A stretch of DNA of 64,000 bases from DASQHL01 sp963843685 (GCA_963843685.1 CAWJLO010000012.1:14514-78513), one strand, 5' to 3'. Shown: positions 52,067-62,340, numbered from the stretch's first letter. Numbers and translations: made by a program. Notes: generated by a model not told the origin, from the sequence alone.

Positions 52067-55000
52067 GTGAGGTCCTTGCGCTTCCTCGCGCCCGCGGCGC
52101 TGGGTCTGGCGGCGGCGTTGTCGCTGGCGCTGACGACGTTCTTCGCGAGCGGACACGCGACGCCGGCGCACGCGGTCGACAATACGTACACCGTCGACTC
52201 GATGCTCGACACCAGCGATGCGAATCCGGGCGACTTCGTATGCGACGACGGTGCCGGGAACTGCACGTTCCGCGCCGCCATCGAGGAAGTCAACCAGAAC
52301 TTCATCGATGTGCCTTTGCAGGTCGATGAGATCAAGTTCGCAACACCGGACATGACGATCGCGCCGGCGACAGAACTGCCGGCGCTCGCGGCAGACTATG
52401 CGTTCGTCGACGGGTTCTCCGGCGGCGGTCGCGTCGAACTCGACCTCGGAACGGGGAACGGAACGGCGCCGTTGAACAACTGGGAGATCGATGCGAACGG
52501 CGCCTCGATCTTCGGCTTCGACATCCACGGCGGGCAGTACGAGAGCCTCTTCATCAACGGCAACAACAACGTCATCCAGTCGAACTACATCGGGACCGAC
52601 CGGAGCGGTTTGACGGCTGCTCCGTCTCCGGCGGCAACCGGCAACGGGTTCACGATCTTCGGGGACGGCAACATCATCGGCGGAGACTCGGCGGGAGAAG
52701 GCAATATCATCTCCGGCAACGCCTGGGCCGGCGTCTACACTCGCCGGCGGGAACAACCTGCTGGCCGGGAACTGGATCGGGCTCGCTGCGGACGGCACGA
52801 CGCCGCTGGGCAACGGTGGACAGGGTGTCTTGCTCGATGGCCCGGACAACACCATCGGCGGTGGCGCGAACCAGGATCAAGGCAACGTCATCTCCGCCAA
52901 CGGTGCTGACGGCATACTCATCGACGATCCTGGTGCGGACGGCAACGTCATCGACCAGAACTGGATCGGACTCGACTCGAGCGGCATCGTCGCGCAGCCG
53001 AACGGTGGTTCGGGTATCGACGTCTCGCAAGGCACAGGGACGCAGATCGGCGACCTGTCGCAGGGGAACACGATCGCGGCGAACGTGGGAGACGGCATCG
53101 ACCTCTGGACCGACGACAACGCTGTGTTCGACAACTTCATCGGCACCGATACCACGGGTGACAAGGCGCTCGGCAACGGCGGCTTCGGCGTGTACGTTGC
53201 CGGCTCGTCCAACCAGATCGGCAACGACAACGCGTCGAACGGCGGGCACAACGTGATCTCGGCGAACGGGCTGGAGGGCGTGTTCATCGACGGGGGTTCG
53301 TCGAACAACGTGCGAGGCGGGTGCATCGGCCTCACCGCGACGGGGAACCAGAGCGGCAGCGACGCCATCGAGATGAACAACAACACGGCGGGCGATCCGT
53401 CGGTGCAGATCCGCCTCGTCGCCGGCGCCGCCGACAACATCATCGGCGTCGACCCGGCGACGTACGGGACGGATCCGGACTGGACGACGTACGAGAACTG
53501 CGGCGGCGGGCTTCAGCTGCGACGTGGACACCAACTGCCCGGCGTTGAACATGATCAACGGCCGGATCGTGCTGAACGACGACGCCGGCACCGGCAACAT
53601 CATGTGGGACAACACGTACGAGGCGGGACCGGCGATCGACCTGGGGGACGACGGACCGGACGTGAACGACCCGGGTGATACCGATGTCGGGCCGAACGGG
53701 CACCAGAACTACCCGGTGTTCGACGGAAACGCGGTGCGGAACGTCGACGGGACGATCACGTGGTCGGCGGAGCTGCACAGCACGCCGAACACCGACTTCA
53801 GCATCGAGGTGGACTCCTCGGCGGGCTGCACGCCGATCCCGCGACGAAAGATCGACGGGGTGCACATCACGACGGACAACAACGGCGACGCGTTCGTGTC
53901 GGGGCGGACGTCGCGGGCGCTGGACTACTATCCGGACCACGTGGTCGCGCTGGCGACAGGGCCGGACGGCACGTCGGAGGTGTCGCCCTGCGTGGGCGTG
54001 GACTACACCCCGATGCTTGCTGAGGACTACCAGCCGTCGTTCTCGCTCGCTGACCTGGGGGCGCCGTCCGGGCTGCCGCAGAACTTCGGGCCGATCGTCG
54101 TGAAGGACGGCGATCCGAACACGCTGCTGGTGGGCGGCGAGGCGAACGGCAGCGGCGGCGCCATCTACGAGGTGCCGGTGACGCGCGACGTTGACAACCA
54201 CATCACCGGCATCGGCGCAGCGACGAAGGTGCTGACAGCGCCCTGGAACGACGCGGGGCTCATCTACGCGCCGGGCGGCGTGCTGCTCTCGGCGGAGTAC
54301 CCTGTCAACAAGCTGGCGGAGTGGAAGGCGAACCCGGCGCTCGACGCGTCCCCCGACAAGGAGGTCGACCTCAGCGGCGTCCTGGACGACGTGATCTCGG
54401 GGATCGCCCTCATCCCTGACGGGCCGAACGCGGGCAAGCTCCTGATCAACACCTACTACAGCGGGCGTGTGTTCGTCGCCGACCTGGCGCCGGACGGGAA
54501 CGGCACGTTTGACGTGGACAACGTCGTCTTCGAGGGCCAGCTTCGCGCCGGCAGCGCCGGCATCGTCTACGACCAGCCGCCCTCCCCGGGCATCTCCGAT
54601 CCGAGCATGCTCGTGACGAACTACGGTGAAAGCCGCGTGTGGGTGTCGGACGTCAACGGCAACGGCTTCCCCATCAACTCCGGCACCGTCTTCATCGAGA
54701 ACCTGGTGCGTGCGCAGGGCATCGCGAAGGACGCGCTCTCGGGCGACCTGCTCTTCGACACGGCGGGCACGGACGAGGACCGCCTCTTCGTCGTGCGCTC
54801 GACGCCAGCGGTTCCGACGGAGACGCCGACCGCGACTGACACTGCCACGAGCACGCCGACGGCCACCGCCACGAGCACGCCGACCGACACGGCGACGCCC
54901 ACGGCCACCGCCACGAGCACGCCGACCGACACGGCGACGCCAACGGACACCGCCACCAGCACGCCGACCGACACGGCGACGCCGACGGACACCGCCACGA

Positions 55001-56437
55001 GCACGCCGACCGACACGGCGACGCCGACAAACACCGCCACGAGCACACCGACCGACACGACGACGCCAACTGACACGGCCACCAGCACGCCGACCGACAC
55101 AGCGACGCCGACAAACACCGCCACGAGCACACCGACCGACACGGCGACGCCGACAAACACCGCCACAAGCACACCGACCGACACGGCGACGCCGACGAAC
55201 ACGGCCACGAGCACGCAAACGGCAACGGCGACGCCAACGCCGACCGACACGCCGGCACCAACGGACACGGCAACGCAAACGGCAACGGAGACGGCGCCGA
55301 GCACGGCGACCGCCACGGCGACGGACACGCCGACGCCGACCAACACACCCGCGCCACGGACACGGCAACGCAAACGGCAACGGGAACGGCAACGCCGACG
55401 GACACGCCGTCGCCGACCAACACGGCCGCGCCGACGGACACGGCGACGAGCACGGCAACCGACACGGCGACGCCAACGCCGACGGACACCCCTACCGTGA
55501 CGCCGACGCCAACCGCGGTCGACACAGCGACCAACACGCCGACCGACACAGCGACACCGACGGCCGTCGATACTGCGACGAATACGCCGACCAACACAGC
55601 GACGCCTACGCCCACCTCGACCATCGCGGCGGCGACGTCCACCTCGACGCCAACGCCGACGGACACGCCAGCGCCGTCGCCGACCAATACCGCCACACCG
55701 ACGGACACGGCCACGAGCACGGCACGACACGGCGACGCCAACGTCGACGGACCGCACGGCAACGGACACGGCGACGCCAACGCCGACGGACACCCCTACC
55801 GTGACGCCTACGCCAACCGCGGTCGACACAGCGACCAACACGCCGACCGACACCGCGACGAGCACGGCAACGGACACGGCGACGCCGACGAACACCGCTA
55901 TGAGCACGGCGACGGACACGGCGACGCCAACGTCGACGGACACGCCTACCGTGACGCCTACCCCTACCGCGGTCGACACAGCGACCAATACGCCGACCGA
56001 CACAGCGACACCGACGGCCGTCGATACTGCGACGAATACGCCGACCAACACGGCGACGCCTACGCCCACCTCGACCATGGCGGCGGCAACGTCCACCTCG
56101 ACGCCAACGGCGACATCGACCGCCACCTCGACGCGCGACGGCGACCAGCACGCCGACGCGGACGGCGACGGCCACCGGCACGCCGACGAAGACGCCGACG
56201 CGGACGGCGACGGCCACCGGCACACCAACGCGGACTGCGACCGTAACACCGCAGCCCCAGGTATGCGGTGACGTGACGGGCGACGGCTATGTCGGCGTGC
56301 TGGACGCGCTCGACGTGCTATTGCACCTTGGGTCGCACCAGCGGCGCTTTGACGTTAACGGCGATGGTATCGTGAACCTGAGGGATCTGCTGATCGTGCT
56401 GGATCAGCTCGGGACGCACTGCCACCGAATCGGCTAA
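52067..56437 (+). CDS. Large secreted beta-helix protein with Thr-rich linker and C-terminal dockerin (several frameshifts)
   Basis: GTG 52067 follows GGAGGG (52056-52061). A signal peptide (MRSLRFLAPAALGLAAALSL … PAHA) is followed by a right-handed parallel beta-helix region with repeated NVI-x-x-N-x-IG-type rungs (NNNVIQSNYIGTDRSG, DNTIGGGANQDQGNVISANG). Frames change near 52740 and 53510, each by one base. A second, propeller-like domain (about 53700-54820) contains ALIPDGPNAGKLLINTYYSG. A long TPTDTAT linker (54826-56250) changes frame again and leads to a type I dockerin with two calcium-binding repeats (DVTGDGYVGVLDALDVLLHL and DVNGDGIVNLRDLLIVLDQL), stop at 56437. Corrected length is about 1,450 residues. 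Dockerins bind cohesins; no cohesin is in the window. Confidence 0.75.
54868..55211 (+). repeat. 42-bp coding minisatellite
   Basis: Eight consecutive 42-base units, starting GCCACGAGCACGCCGACC at 54868, 54910, 54952, 54994 and so on. Each encodes 14 residues of the ATSTPTDTATPTDT type. Units differ by a few silent or Asn/Asp substitutions. Confidence 0.8.
55481..56110 (+). repeat. Long imperfect repeat in the Thr-rich linker
   Basis: A unit of about 175 bases starting GACGGACACCCCTACCGTGA occurs at 55481-55659 and almost unchanged at 55935-56110; a partial copy lies at 55785-55850. The unit encodes TVTPTPTAVDTATNTPTD and following residues. It suggests recent internal duplication. Confidence 0.75.
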
Positions 56438-56555
56438 CCACGGACGGACGTGCGGGCGGCTCGACGCTCGCGCCGTGCGACGGACGCGGTTGCGCCAGCG
56501 TGTGTCCCCACCGAGATCGCCGGCCGAAGCACGCCGATTCGGATATGTGGCAATG

Positions 56556-56632
56556 TGGTCCCAGGGGGTGGATTCGAACCACCGATACACGGTTTTACAG
56601 ACCGTTGCCTTAGGCCACTTGGCTACCCTGGG
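56556..56632 (-). tRNA. tRNA-Tyr(GTA) with short variable loop and encoded CCA
   Basis: On the minus strand: acceptor CCCAGGG/CCCTGGG, D arm GCC…GGC, anticodon arm ACGGT-CTGTAAA-ACCGT (anticodon GTA), variable loop GTATC (5 bases), T arm GGTGG-TTCGAAT-CCACC, discriminator A and CCA. All stems pair fully. Two traits are unlike standard bacterial tRNA-Tyr: the variable region is class I (bacterial tRNA-Tyr normally has a long arm) and the first pair is C1-G72 (bacteria usually G1-C72; archaea and eukaryotes C1-G72). Confidence 0.9.
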
Positions 56633-56776
56633 GCGAAGTATCTATAGCACGGGGGCCGGGCGACTCGCCACAGCGCGAGAACTTGACGGGGCTCTCGCCG
56701 TACACATTCGCGAGGCCGTAGCTCAGGGTGCAGCCGACTGACAGGGCGGGATGACGTCGGATAAGCTGCCTCCTGC

Positions 56777-57793
56777 ATGAACCTGACGAACATCCGCAAC
56801 CGCGTGATGATCTCGATGCTGCTGGGGATCGTCGTCCTCGCCGGACTGCTGGCGTACGGCGACTTCCGGCACGTGGGGCGCGACCTGCGGGACTTCCGCT
56901 GGGAGCTGATGCCGCTCATCCTGCTCGTAACGCTGGGCAACTACCTGCTCCGCTTCGTGAAGTGGGAGTACTACCTGCGCCAGATCGGGGTGGTGGGGCT
57001 GCGGCGAGTCGACAGCTTCCTCATCTACTTCTCGGGCCTGGGCATGACGGTGACGCCGGGCAAGGTGGGCGAGTGGCTGAAGAGCTACCTCCTGAAGGAG
57101 GTCCACGGAACTTCGGTCGTGAAATCCGCCCCGATCCTGCTGGCGGAGCGCCTCACGGACAGCCTGGGGCTGCTGATCATCGCGAGCGCTGGCGTCATCG
57201 TGTTCGGCTCGAGCACGTGGCCGGTCGTGGTGGTGATCGCGCTTGGCGCCGCCGTCGCGATCGGCGTGTCGCGCCACCGGCCGGCGTCGCACGCGCTGCT
57301 GCGCGCCGCGGGCCACGTCCCGTTCGTCCGGCGCTTCATCCCCCACTTCGAGGAGTTCTACGAGAGCACGTACGTCCTCATGAAGCCCAGCGGCATTGCG
57401 CTGATGACGGTGCTCAGCGTCGGCTCGTGGTTTTGCGAGGTGATGGCGTTCTACCTGACGGTCATCGGGCTGGGCGTGAGCGGAGGCGTGGATACGCTCT
57501 TCAAAGCGGCGTTCATCCTGCCGATCGCGACGCTGGCGGCGGCGCTGCTGCTGACTCCGGGCGGGCTCGGGGTCGCCGAGACGGGGATCACGTCGCTCTC
57601 CGAGAAGCTGCTTCACATGGGCAAGGGAGCGGCGACGGCGGGCACACTGATCGTCCGCGTCGCGACGCTGTGGTTCGCCGTCGTGCTGGGGCTGGCGATG
57701 TTTGCGGTGCTCGCCAGGAAGCTCGCGCGCGAAGGGCATTCGCTCGATACGACCGACGGGGGCGCGCTCGCCAGCACGGAGATCGCTGGTTAG
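56777..57793 (+). CDS. Lysylphosphatidylglycerol synthetase TM-region/UPF0104-type membrane protein
   Basis: A 338-residue polytopic protein with about eight helices. The family motifs are TPGKVGEWLKSYLL (the PGK-x-GE element) and LTPGGLGVAETGITSL (PGG-x-G-x-x-E). Proteins of this family flip lipids or polyprenol-linked glycans or serve as the flippase half of MprF/AglD-like systems. There is no synthetase domain. A TAAGCT box (56762-56767) lies 9 bases before ATG 56777. It sits between two tRNA genes and is not part of a visible operon. Confidence 0.87.
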   Translation: MNLTNIRNRVMISMLLGIVVLAGLLAYGDFRHVGRDLRDFRWELMPLILLVTLGNYLLRFVKWEYYLRQIGVVGLRRVDSFLIYFSGLGMTVTPGKVGEWLKSYLLKEVHGTSVVKSAPILLAERLTDSLGLLIIASAGVIVFGSSTWPVVVVIALGAAVAIGVSRHRPASHALLRAAGHVPFVRRFIPHFEEFYESTYVLMKPSGIALMTVLSVGSWFCEVMAFYLTVIGLGVSGGVDTLFKAAFILPIATLAAALLLTPGGLGVAETGITSLSEKLLHMGKGAATAGTLIVRVATLWFAVVLGLAMFAVLARKLAREGHSLDTTDGGALASTEIAG

Positions 57794-57829
57794 CCGAGCG
57801 GCGTGACGTTTGGTAGGATGGCAAGCCGT

Positions 57830-57907
57830 CGGGGTGTAGCTCAGCCAGGCTAGAGTGCTCGGTTCGGGACCGAGAGGTCGGCAGTTCAAATCTGCCCACC
57901 CCGACCA
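57830..57907 (+). tRNA. tRNA-Pro(CGG) with encoded CCA
   Basis: Acceptor CGGGGTG/CACCCCG, anticodon arm CTCGG-TTCGGGA-CCGAG with anticodon CGG, T arm GGCAG-TTCAAAT-CTGCC, discriminator A, CCA at 57905-57907. D arm GCTC…GAG[T]GC fits. A TAGGAT box at 57814-57819 is a possible -10. Confidence 0.93.
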
Positions 57908-58041
57908 TCTTCCCCCTCTTCGAGAACCCAGAACCTGGAACCTAGAACCACAGGCCCGGACAGGAACTGCCGCCAGCCACGGTGATTGACCTCACTCGCG
58001 GCTCCCTGATCCCCCGTCTAACTCGACGCGCGTAGCCCTTG

Positions 58042-58047
58042 TAACCT
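58042..58047 (+). promoter_or_regulatory. -10 box six bases before the M20 gene start
   Basis: TAACCT (58042-58047), six bases, ATG 58054; leaderless layout. Confidence 0.35.
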
Positions 58048-58053
58048 ACAGAT

Positions 58054-59244
58054 ATGGATCTCGAACCGCTGAAGGCACGCGCTGTCGCCACGGTCGACGC
58101 GTGCGGGGACGAACTGATCGAACTGAGCCTGCGCATCCACGCGCATCCGGAGATCGCGTTCGAGGAGTCGCAGGCGTGCGGATGGCTGACGACGTGGCTG
58201 GCGGGGCGAGGACTCAGCACCACGACGGGTATTGCGGGGCTGCCGACGGCGTTCCGCGCGTCGGCGGGCGCGGGGCGTCCGGCGGTGGCGATCGTCGCGG
58301 AGTACGACGCGCTGCCCGGCGTCGGCCACGGCTGCGGGCACAACATTATCGCGACGACGGCTGTGGGAGCGGGTGCGGCGGTACGCGACGTGATCGACGA
58401 CCTGCCGGGGTCGGTGCATGTGATCGGGACGCCGGCGGAGGAAGTGTACGGCGGCAAGGCGATCATGATCCGCGCGGGGGCGTTCGAGGGGCTGGACGCG
58501 GCGATGATGACCCATCCCGGATCGCGGGACTCCGTGTTCGCGAAAGCGCTGGCGTGCGCGGAGGTGAAGGTGGAGTATTTCGGGCGCGAGGCGCACGCAT
58601 CGGCGCAGCCGGAGCGGGGGATCAACGCGCTGGAGGCGCTGATCATCGCGTACAACTCCGTGAACTCGCTGCGGCAGCACATCCGGCGATCGGCACGGAT
58701 CCACGGCGTGATCACGCACGGCGGCGACGCGCCGAACATCGTGCCGGGGCACACGGCGGCGAGCTTCATGGTGCGGGCGGAGGACGACGACTACCTGGAG
58801 GAGCTAAAGGGGCGGGTTGAGGACTGCTTCGCGGCGGGAGCGCGGGCGACGGGCGCACGGCTGGAACTGACCTGGAATGAGAATCAGTACTCGGCGATGC
58901 GGACGAACGGCGCGCTGGCGGAGGCGCACCGGCGCAACCTGGCCGTGATCGGGAGAGACGTACCGGCAGATGACGTGCCGCGCCCGCTCGGCAGCACCGA
59001 TATGGGGAACGTGAGCAGGATCGTGCCATCGATCCATCCATCGATCGCGATCGCGCCGGTCGACGTCAACGGCCACTCGCCCGAATTCGCGAAGTACGCG
59101 GCATCGGACTCAGGGAAGCGCGCCGTGATCGATGGCGCGAAGGCGCTGGCGATGACGGCGATCGACGTGCTCGGTGACGCTGCGCTGCGCGAGGCGATGC
59201 GGCTGGAGTTCGAAGGGTCGACGCACGAGCGGGCGCCGTCGTGA
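58054..59244 (+). CDS. M20-family amidohydrolase (AbgB/PM20D2-like)
   Basis: A 396-residue M20 metallopeptidase. Metal-binding and catalytic landmarks: RIHAHPEIAFEESQA, VAEYDALPGVGHGCGHNIIA (Asp and His), GTPAEEVYGGKAIMI (Glu pair), THPGSRD, and the dimerisation domain HASAQPERGINALEAL. The late SIHPSIAIAPVDVNGHSPEF includes the C-terminal metal His. Relatives hydrolyse aminobenzoyl-glutamate, dipeptides or N-acyl amino acids; exact substrate unknown. It overlaps the methyltransferase start by 4 bases. Confidence 0.9.
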   Translation: MDLEPLKARAVATVDACGDELIELSLRIHAHPEIAFEESQACGWLTTWLAGRGLSTTTGIAGLPTAFRASAGAGRPAVAIVAEYDALPGVGHGCGHNIIATTAVGAGAAVRDVIDDLPGSVHVIGTPAEEVYGGKAIMIRAGAFEGLDAAMMTHPGSRDSVFAKALACAEVKVEYFGREAHASAQPERGINALEALIIAYNSVNSLRQHIRRSARIHGVITHGGDAPNIVPGHTAASFMVRAEDDDYLEELKGRVEDCFAAGARATGARLELTWNENQYSAMRTNGALAEAHRRNLAVIGRDVPADDVPRPLGSTDMGNVSRIVPSIHPSIAIAPVDVNGHSPEFAKYAASDSGKRAVIDGAKALAMTAIDVLGDAALREAMRLEFEGSTHERAPS

Positions 59245-60023
59245 CGCCGTTGGAGGCGTACGCGGACGACGAGCTGGCAACGCTTTACGACCTGGTGTAC
59301 GCGGACTATGACGAGGATCTCACGCTGTACGAGGAGTTCGCGCGACGGGGCGAACTGGCGTCGCTGGAGCTGGGAGTCGGCAGCGGGCGCGTGGCGCTGC
59401 ACCTGGCGCGGCAGGGGCTTTCGGTCGTCGGGCTGGACTCTTCACTGCGGATGCTGGCGCGACTGGAGGCGGCGCTGGACCCGTCGATCGCGTCGCGGGT
59501 GCGGCTGGTGGAGGGCGACATGCGCGACTTCGACCTCGGGGGCGAGCGCTTCGACCTGATCTACTGCGCGCTGGAGACGTTCGAGCACCTGCTGACGACG
59601 GAGGACCAGGTGGCGGCGCTGCGGTGCGTGCGGCACCACCTGGCGAAGGGCGGGGCCTTCGTGACGGAGATGCGGGCACTGACGGCGGTCGACTGGAGCG
59701 CTGAGGCGTCGCCGCTGGCGGCGGAATGGACGCGAGTGGACCCTCGAACGGGAGAGCAGGTCACCAAGATGCGGAGCGCGCGGGCGGCGGCGTCCACACA
59801 GACGACGACCGACCTGCTGATCTTCGACCGCGTGACGGCGGAAGGCGCGATCCGACGGCGGACGTTCGAAGTGACGCTTCGCGCGACGGGGCGGTACGAG
59901 ATGGAGCTGGCGCTGCGGGAGGCGGGGCTGCGCTTGAGCGCACTGTACGGCGACGCGGCGCTCTCGCCCTTCGACGATCACAGCGATAGGATGGTCGTCG
60001 TGGCCGAGGTGGAGGGAGCCTAA
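59241..60023 (+). CDS. Class I SAM-dependent methyltransferase
   Basis: A 260-residue methyltransferase starting at GTG 59241 inside the M20 stop (GTGA). Motif I is SLELGVGSGRVALHLARQGL, post-I VVGLDSSLRML, motif II region RVRLVEGDMRDFDLGGERFD then LIYCALETFEHLL, and motif III CVRHHLAKGGAFVTEMRAL. Its C-terminal half is beta-rich. Substrate unknown. Two bases separate it from plsX, so the three genes form one operon. Confidence 0.87.
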   Translation: MTPLEAYADDELATLYDLVYADYDEDLTLYEEFARRGELASLELGVGSGRVALHLARQGLSVVGLDSSLRMLARLEAALDPSIASRVRLVEGDMRDFDLGGERFDLIYCALETFEHLLTTEDQVAALRCVRHHLAKGGAFVTEMRALTAVDWSAEASPLAAEWTRVDPRTGEQVTKMRSARAAASTQTTTDLLIFDRVTAEGAIRRRTFEVTLRATGRYEMELALREAGLRLSALYGDAALSPFDDHSDRMVVVAEVEGA

Positions 60024-60025
60024 CG

Positions 60026-61018
60026 GTGCTTATCGCCCTGGACGCCATGGGAGGCGACCACGCACCGGCCGAGATCGTGGCCGGTGCTCTTCTTGCCAGC
60101 CGGGAGCTGGGGATCAACGTGGCGCTGGTAGGGCCGCAGGACGTGCTCGAGGCGGAGCTGCGGCACCATGGTGAACTGCCGACCGGCATCGAGATCATCC
60201 ACGCGAGCGAAGCGATCGCCATGGACGAGCACCCCGCACAGGCGGTGCGGGCGAAGCGGGACGCGTCGATCAACGTGGCGATGGGGATGGTAAAGCGCGG
60301 CGTCGCCGGCGGGTTCGTTTCCGCGGGGAATACGGGCGCCGTGATGGCGTCGGCGCTGATGACGTTGGGGCGCATCCAAGGGATCGAGCGGCCGGCGCTG
60401 GGGACGATCGCACCGTTCACCGAGACGGGCATCCTGGTGCTGGACGTCGGAGCGAACGCGGATGTAAAGCCGAACTACCTGGTGCAGTTCGCGCAGATGG
60501 GCGCCGTCTACGCCGAGCGTGTGATGGGGATCCAGAACCCACGCGTCGCGTTGCTGAATATCGGCGGCGAGGAGACGAAGGGCAGCGAGCTGATGCAGGA
60601 GGTGCACGGCCGTCTGCAGAGGGCCGGCGTCAACTTCGTGGGCAATATCGAGGGCGGCGAGGTGCACCGCGGCAAGGCGGACGTGATCGTGACGGACGGG
60701 TTCACGGGGAACGTCGCGGTGAAGCTGACGGAGGGCGTCGCCGACTTCATCTTCCGCGAGCTGCGGAGCACGTTGACGGCGAAGCTGCGATACAAGCTGG
60801 CGGCGATGGTGCTACGGCCGGCGCTGCTGAAGATGCGGGACCGGATGGACCCTGCGACGTACGGCGGCGTGCCGCTGATCGGCGTCAACGGGTTCGTGAT
60901 GATCGCGCACGGGGCATCGGACGCCCGGGCGATCAGAAATGCGCTCCACGCGGCGAGCGAGGGCGCGTCGTCCGGAATGCTCGACGCAATACGCACGACG
61001 CTGCAGCGTCACTCCTGA
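60026..61018 (+). CDS. plsX: Phosphate acyltransferase PlsX
   Basis: A 330-residue PlsX, which makes acyl-phosphate from acyl-ACP for membrane phospholipid synthesis. Landmarks: LIALDAMGGDHAPAEIVAGA at the N-terminus, VSAGNTGAVMASALM, LLNIGGEETKGSELMQEVH, NFVGNIEGGEVHRGKADVIV and VTDGFTGNVAVKLTEG. GTG 60026 follows a GGAGGGAGCC ribosome site within the preceding gene. Length is normal and the gene is intact. PlsY and ACP genes are not adjacent. Confidence 0.95.
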   Translation: MLIALDAMGGDHAPAEIVAGALLASRELGINVALVGPQDVLEAELRHHGELPTGIEIIHASEAIAMDEHPAQAVRAKRDASINVAMGMVKRGVAGGFVSAGNTGAVMASALMTLGRIQGIERPALGTIAPFTETGILVLDVGANADVKPNYLVQFAQMGAVYAERVMGIQNPRVALLNIGGEETKGSELMQEVHGRLQRAGVNFVGNIEGGEVHRGKADVIVTDGFTGNVAVKLTEGVADFIFRELRSTLTAKLRYKLAAMVLRPALLKMRDRMDPATYGGVPLIGVNGFVMIAHGASDARAIRNALHAASEGASSGMLDAIRTTLQRHS

Positions 61019-61048
61019 GGCACACAAGACCGGAAGGATCCTGGGCCG

Positions 61049-62236
61049 CTAGATGGCGCCTGTGTCGCGCAGGCGGCCGATGTCGTCCCACGAGTAGCCG
61101 AGCGACAGGAGGATCTCCTCCGTGTGCTGGCCGAGCTCCGGGGCGGCCGGCGCGGCGCGGGCGGGGGTCTCGCTGAACTTCCACGGGAAACCGACGATCT
61201 GCGTCGGACCGTTGGAGGGGTGCTCGACCGTGAGCAGGTATTCGTTGTCGAGCGCCTGCGGGTCGGCCGAGAGATCCTCGTAGCTCGCGACGGGCGCGCA
61301 GATCATGTCGTGCGACTCGAGGACAGCGATCCACTCGGCCGTGGTGCGCGCGAGGAACTTGTCGTCGAGCAGGACGTAGAGCGACTCCAGGTTGTCCTTG
61401 CGCGCGCCGGCGTTGGCGAAGCGCTGATCGTGCTGGAGCTCCGGCATGCCGACGGCGGCACAGAACGCGGGCCAGCGGTCGTCGCCGACGCCGCCGACGA
61501 CGGCCCAGCCGTCCTTCGTGCGGAACGTGCGCCAGATCGTCGGCAGGTAGGCGTGGCCGCGGCCGCTGCGCTTCGCGCGACGGCTGAGGAGGTAGTACTG
61601 CAGCTCCCACGCCTGCGCGGCGATGGCAGAGCCAAAGAGGGACGTCTCCACCTTCTGGCCGACGCCGGTGGTCTGCCGCACGTAGAGCGCGGCGATCACG
61701 GCGAGCGCGAGATTCATCGCACCGACATAGTCAGCGATGGCGACGCCGGCGGGAAGGGGGCCGCCGTCCTGCTCGCCGGTCATGGACATGAGGCCGGAGC
61801 GCGCCTGGGCGGCGATGTCGAAAGCAGGGTGGTTGGCCTTCGGGCCGCGGTCGCCCCAGCCGGACGCGTGGGCGTAGATGATGCGCTCGTTGAGGGCGCG
61901 AACGTCGTCGTAGCCGAGGCCGAGTTTCTCCATGGCGCCGGGACGGAAGTTATGGACGAAGACGTCGACTTCGGGCACGAGCCGACGGACGATCTCCTTC
62001 CCCTCGTCGGTCTTGAGGTTGGCGGTGATGCTGCGCTTGCCGCGGCTGTGGGCGAGGTGGTAGGCGCTGAGGCGGTTCTCGCCGTACATGGCGAGCACGC
62101 GGCCGAGGTCGCCGAACATGGGGGGCTCGACCTTGATGACGTCGGCGCCCATATCGGCCATGACGAGCGTGGCCTGCGGTCCCTGCTGGAAGACGGTGAA
62201 ATCGAGCACGCGGACGCCGTCGAGCGGACGGGGCAT
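61049..62236 (-). CDS. Family III CoA-transferase (CaiB/BaiF)
   Basis: An intact 395-residue CoA-transferase in the normal domain order: LDGVRVLDFTVFQQGPQATL, MGADVIKVEPPMFGDLGRVL, GKRSITANLKTDEGKEIVRR, DVFVHNFRPGAMEKLGLGYD (with the Asp-containing region that forms the aspartyl-CoA thioester near it) and the late helical domain. It transfers CoA between carboxylic acids. ATG 62236 (MPRPLDG) is used. Unlike the 33432-34810 protein this one is unfused and unbroken. It is divergent from the Fpg/Nei gene. Confidence 0.9.
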   Translation of the reverse strand: MPRPLDGVRVLDFTVFQQGPQATLVMADMGADVIKVEPPMFGDLGRVLAMYGENRLSAYHLAHSRGKRSITANLKTDEGKEIVRRLVPEVDVFVHNFRPGAMEKLGLGYDDVRALNERIIYAHASGWGDRGPKANHPAFDIAAQARSGLMSMTGEQDGGPLPAGVAIADYVGAMNLALAVIAALYVRQTTGVGQKVETSLFGSAIAAQAWELQYYLLSRRAKRSGRGHAYLPTIWRTFRTKDGWAVVGGVGDDRWPAFCAAVGMPELQHDQRFANAGARKDNLESLYVLLDDKFLARTTAEWIAVLESHDMICAPVASYEDLSADPQALDNEYLLTVEHPSNGPTQIVGFPWKFSETPARAAPAAPELGQHTEEILLSLGYSWDDIGRLRDTGAI

Positions 62237-62340
62237 TGTTACGCCACCTCCTCGCGGCAAGCGTACCGCGAGACTTCCGGCGAATCCACGGACTGCGACG
62301 TCAAGGATCGGCGCCGCGAGACGATATGGCGATTTGAAGG

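Noticed and set aside
54868..55211. Regular 42-bp spacing that could suggest a CRISPR array
   Set aside because: The whole unit repeats without unique spacers and encodes an in-frame Thr-rich linker between secreted domains.
53440..56249. Very long open frames on the minus strand across the dockerin gene
   Set aside because: They are antisense to a biased, repetitive GC-rich coding sequence and translate to simple Val/Arg-rich repeats; the plus strand has signal peptide, domains and dockerin.
57919..57948. Short direct repeats of the AGAACC type after tRNA-Pro as an integration site
   Set aside because: No integrase gene or duplicated tRNA 3' end is nearby; it is a simple low-complexity spacer.
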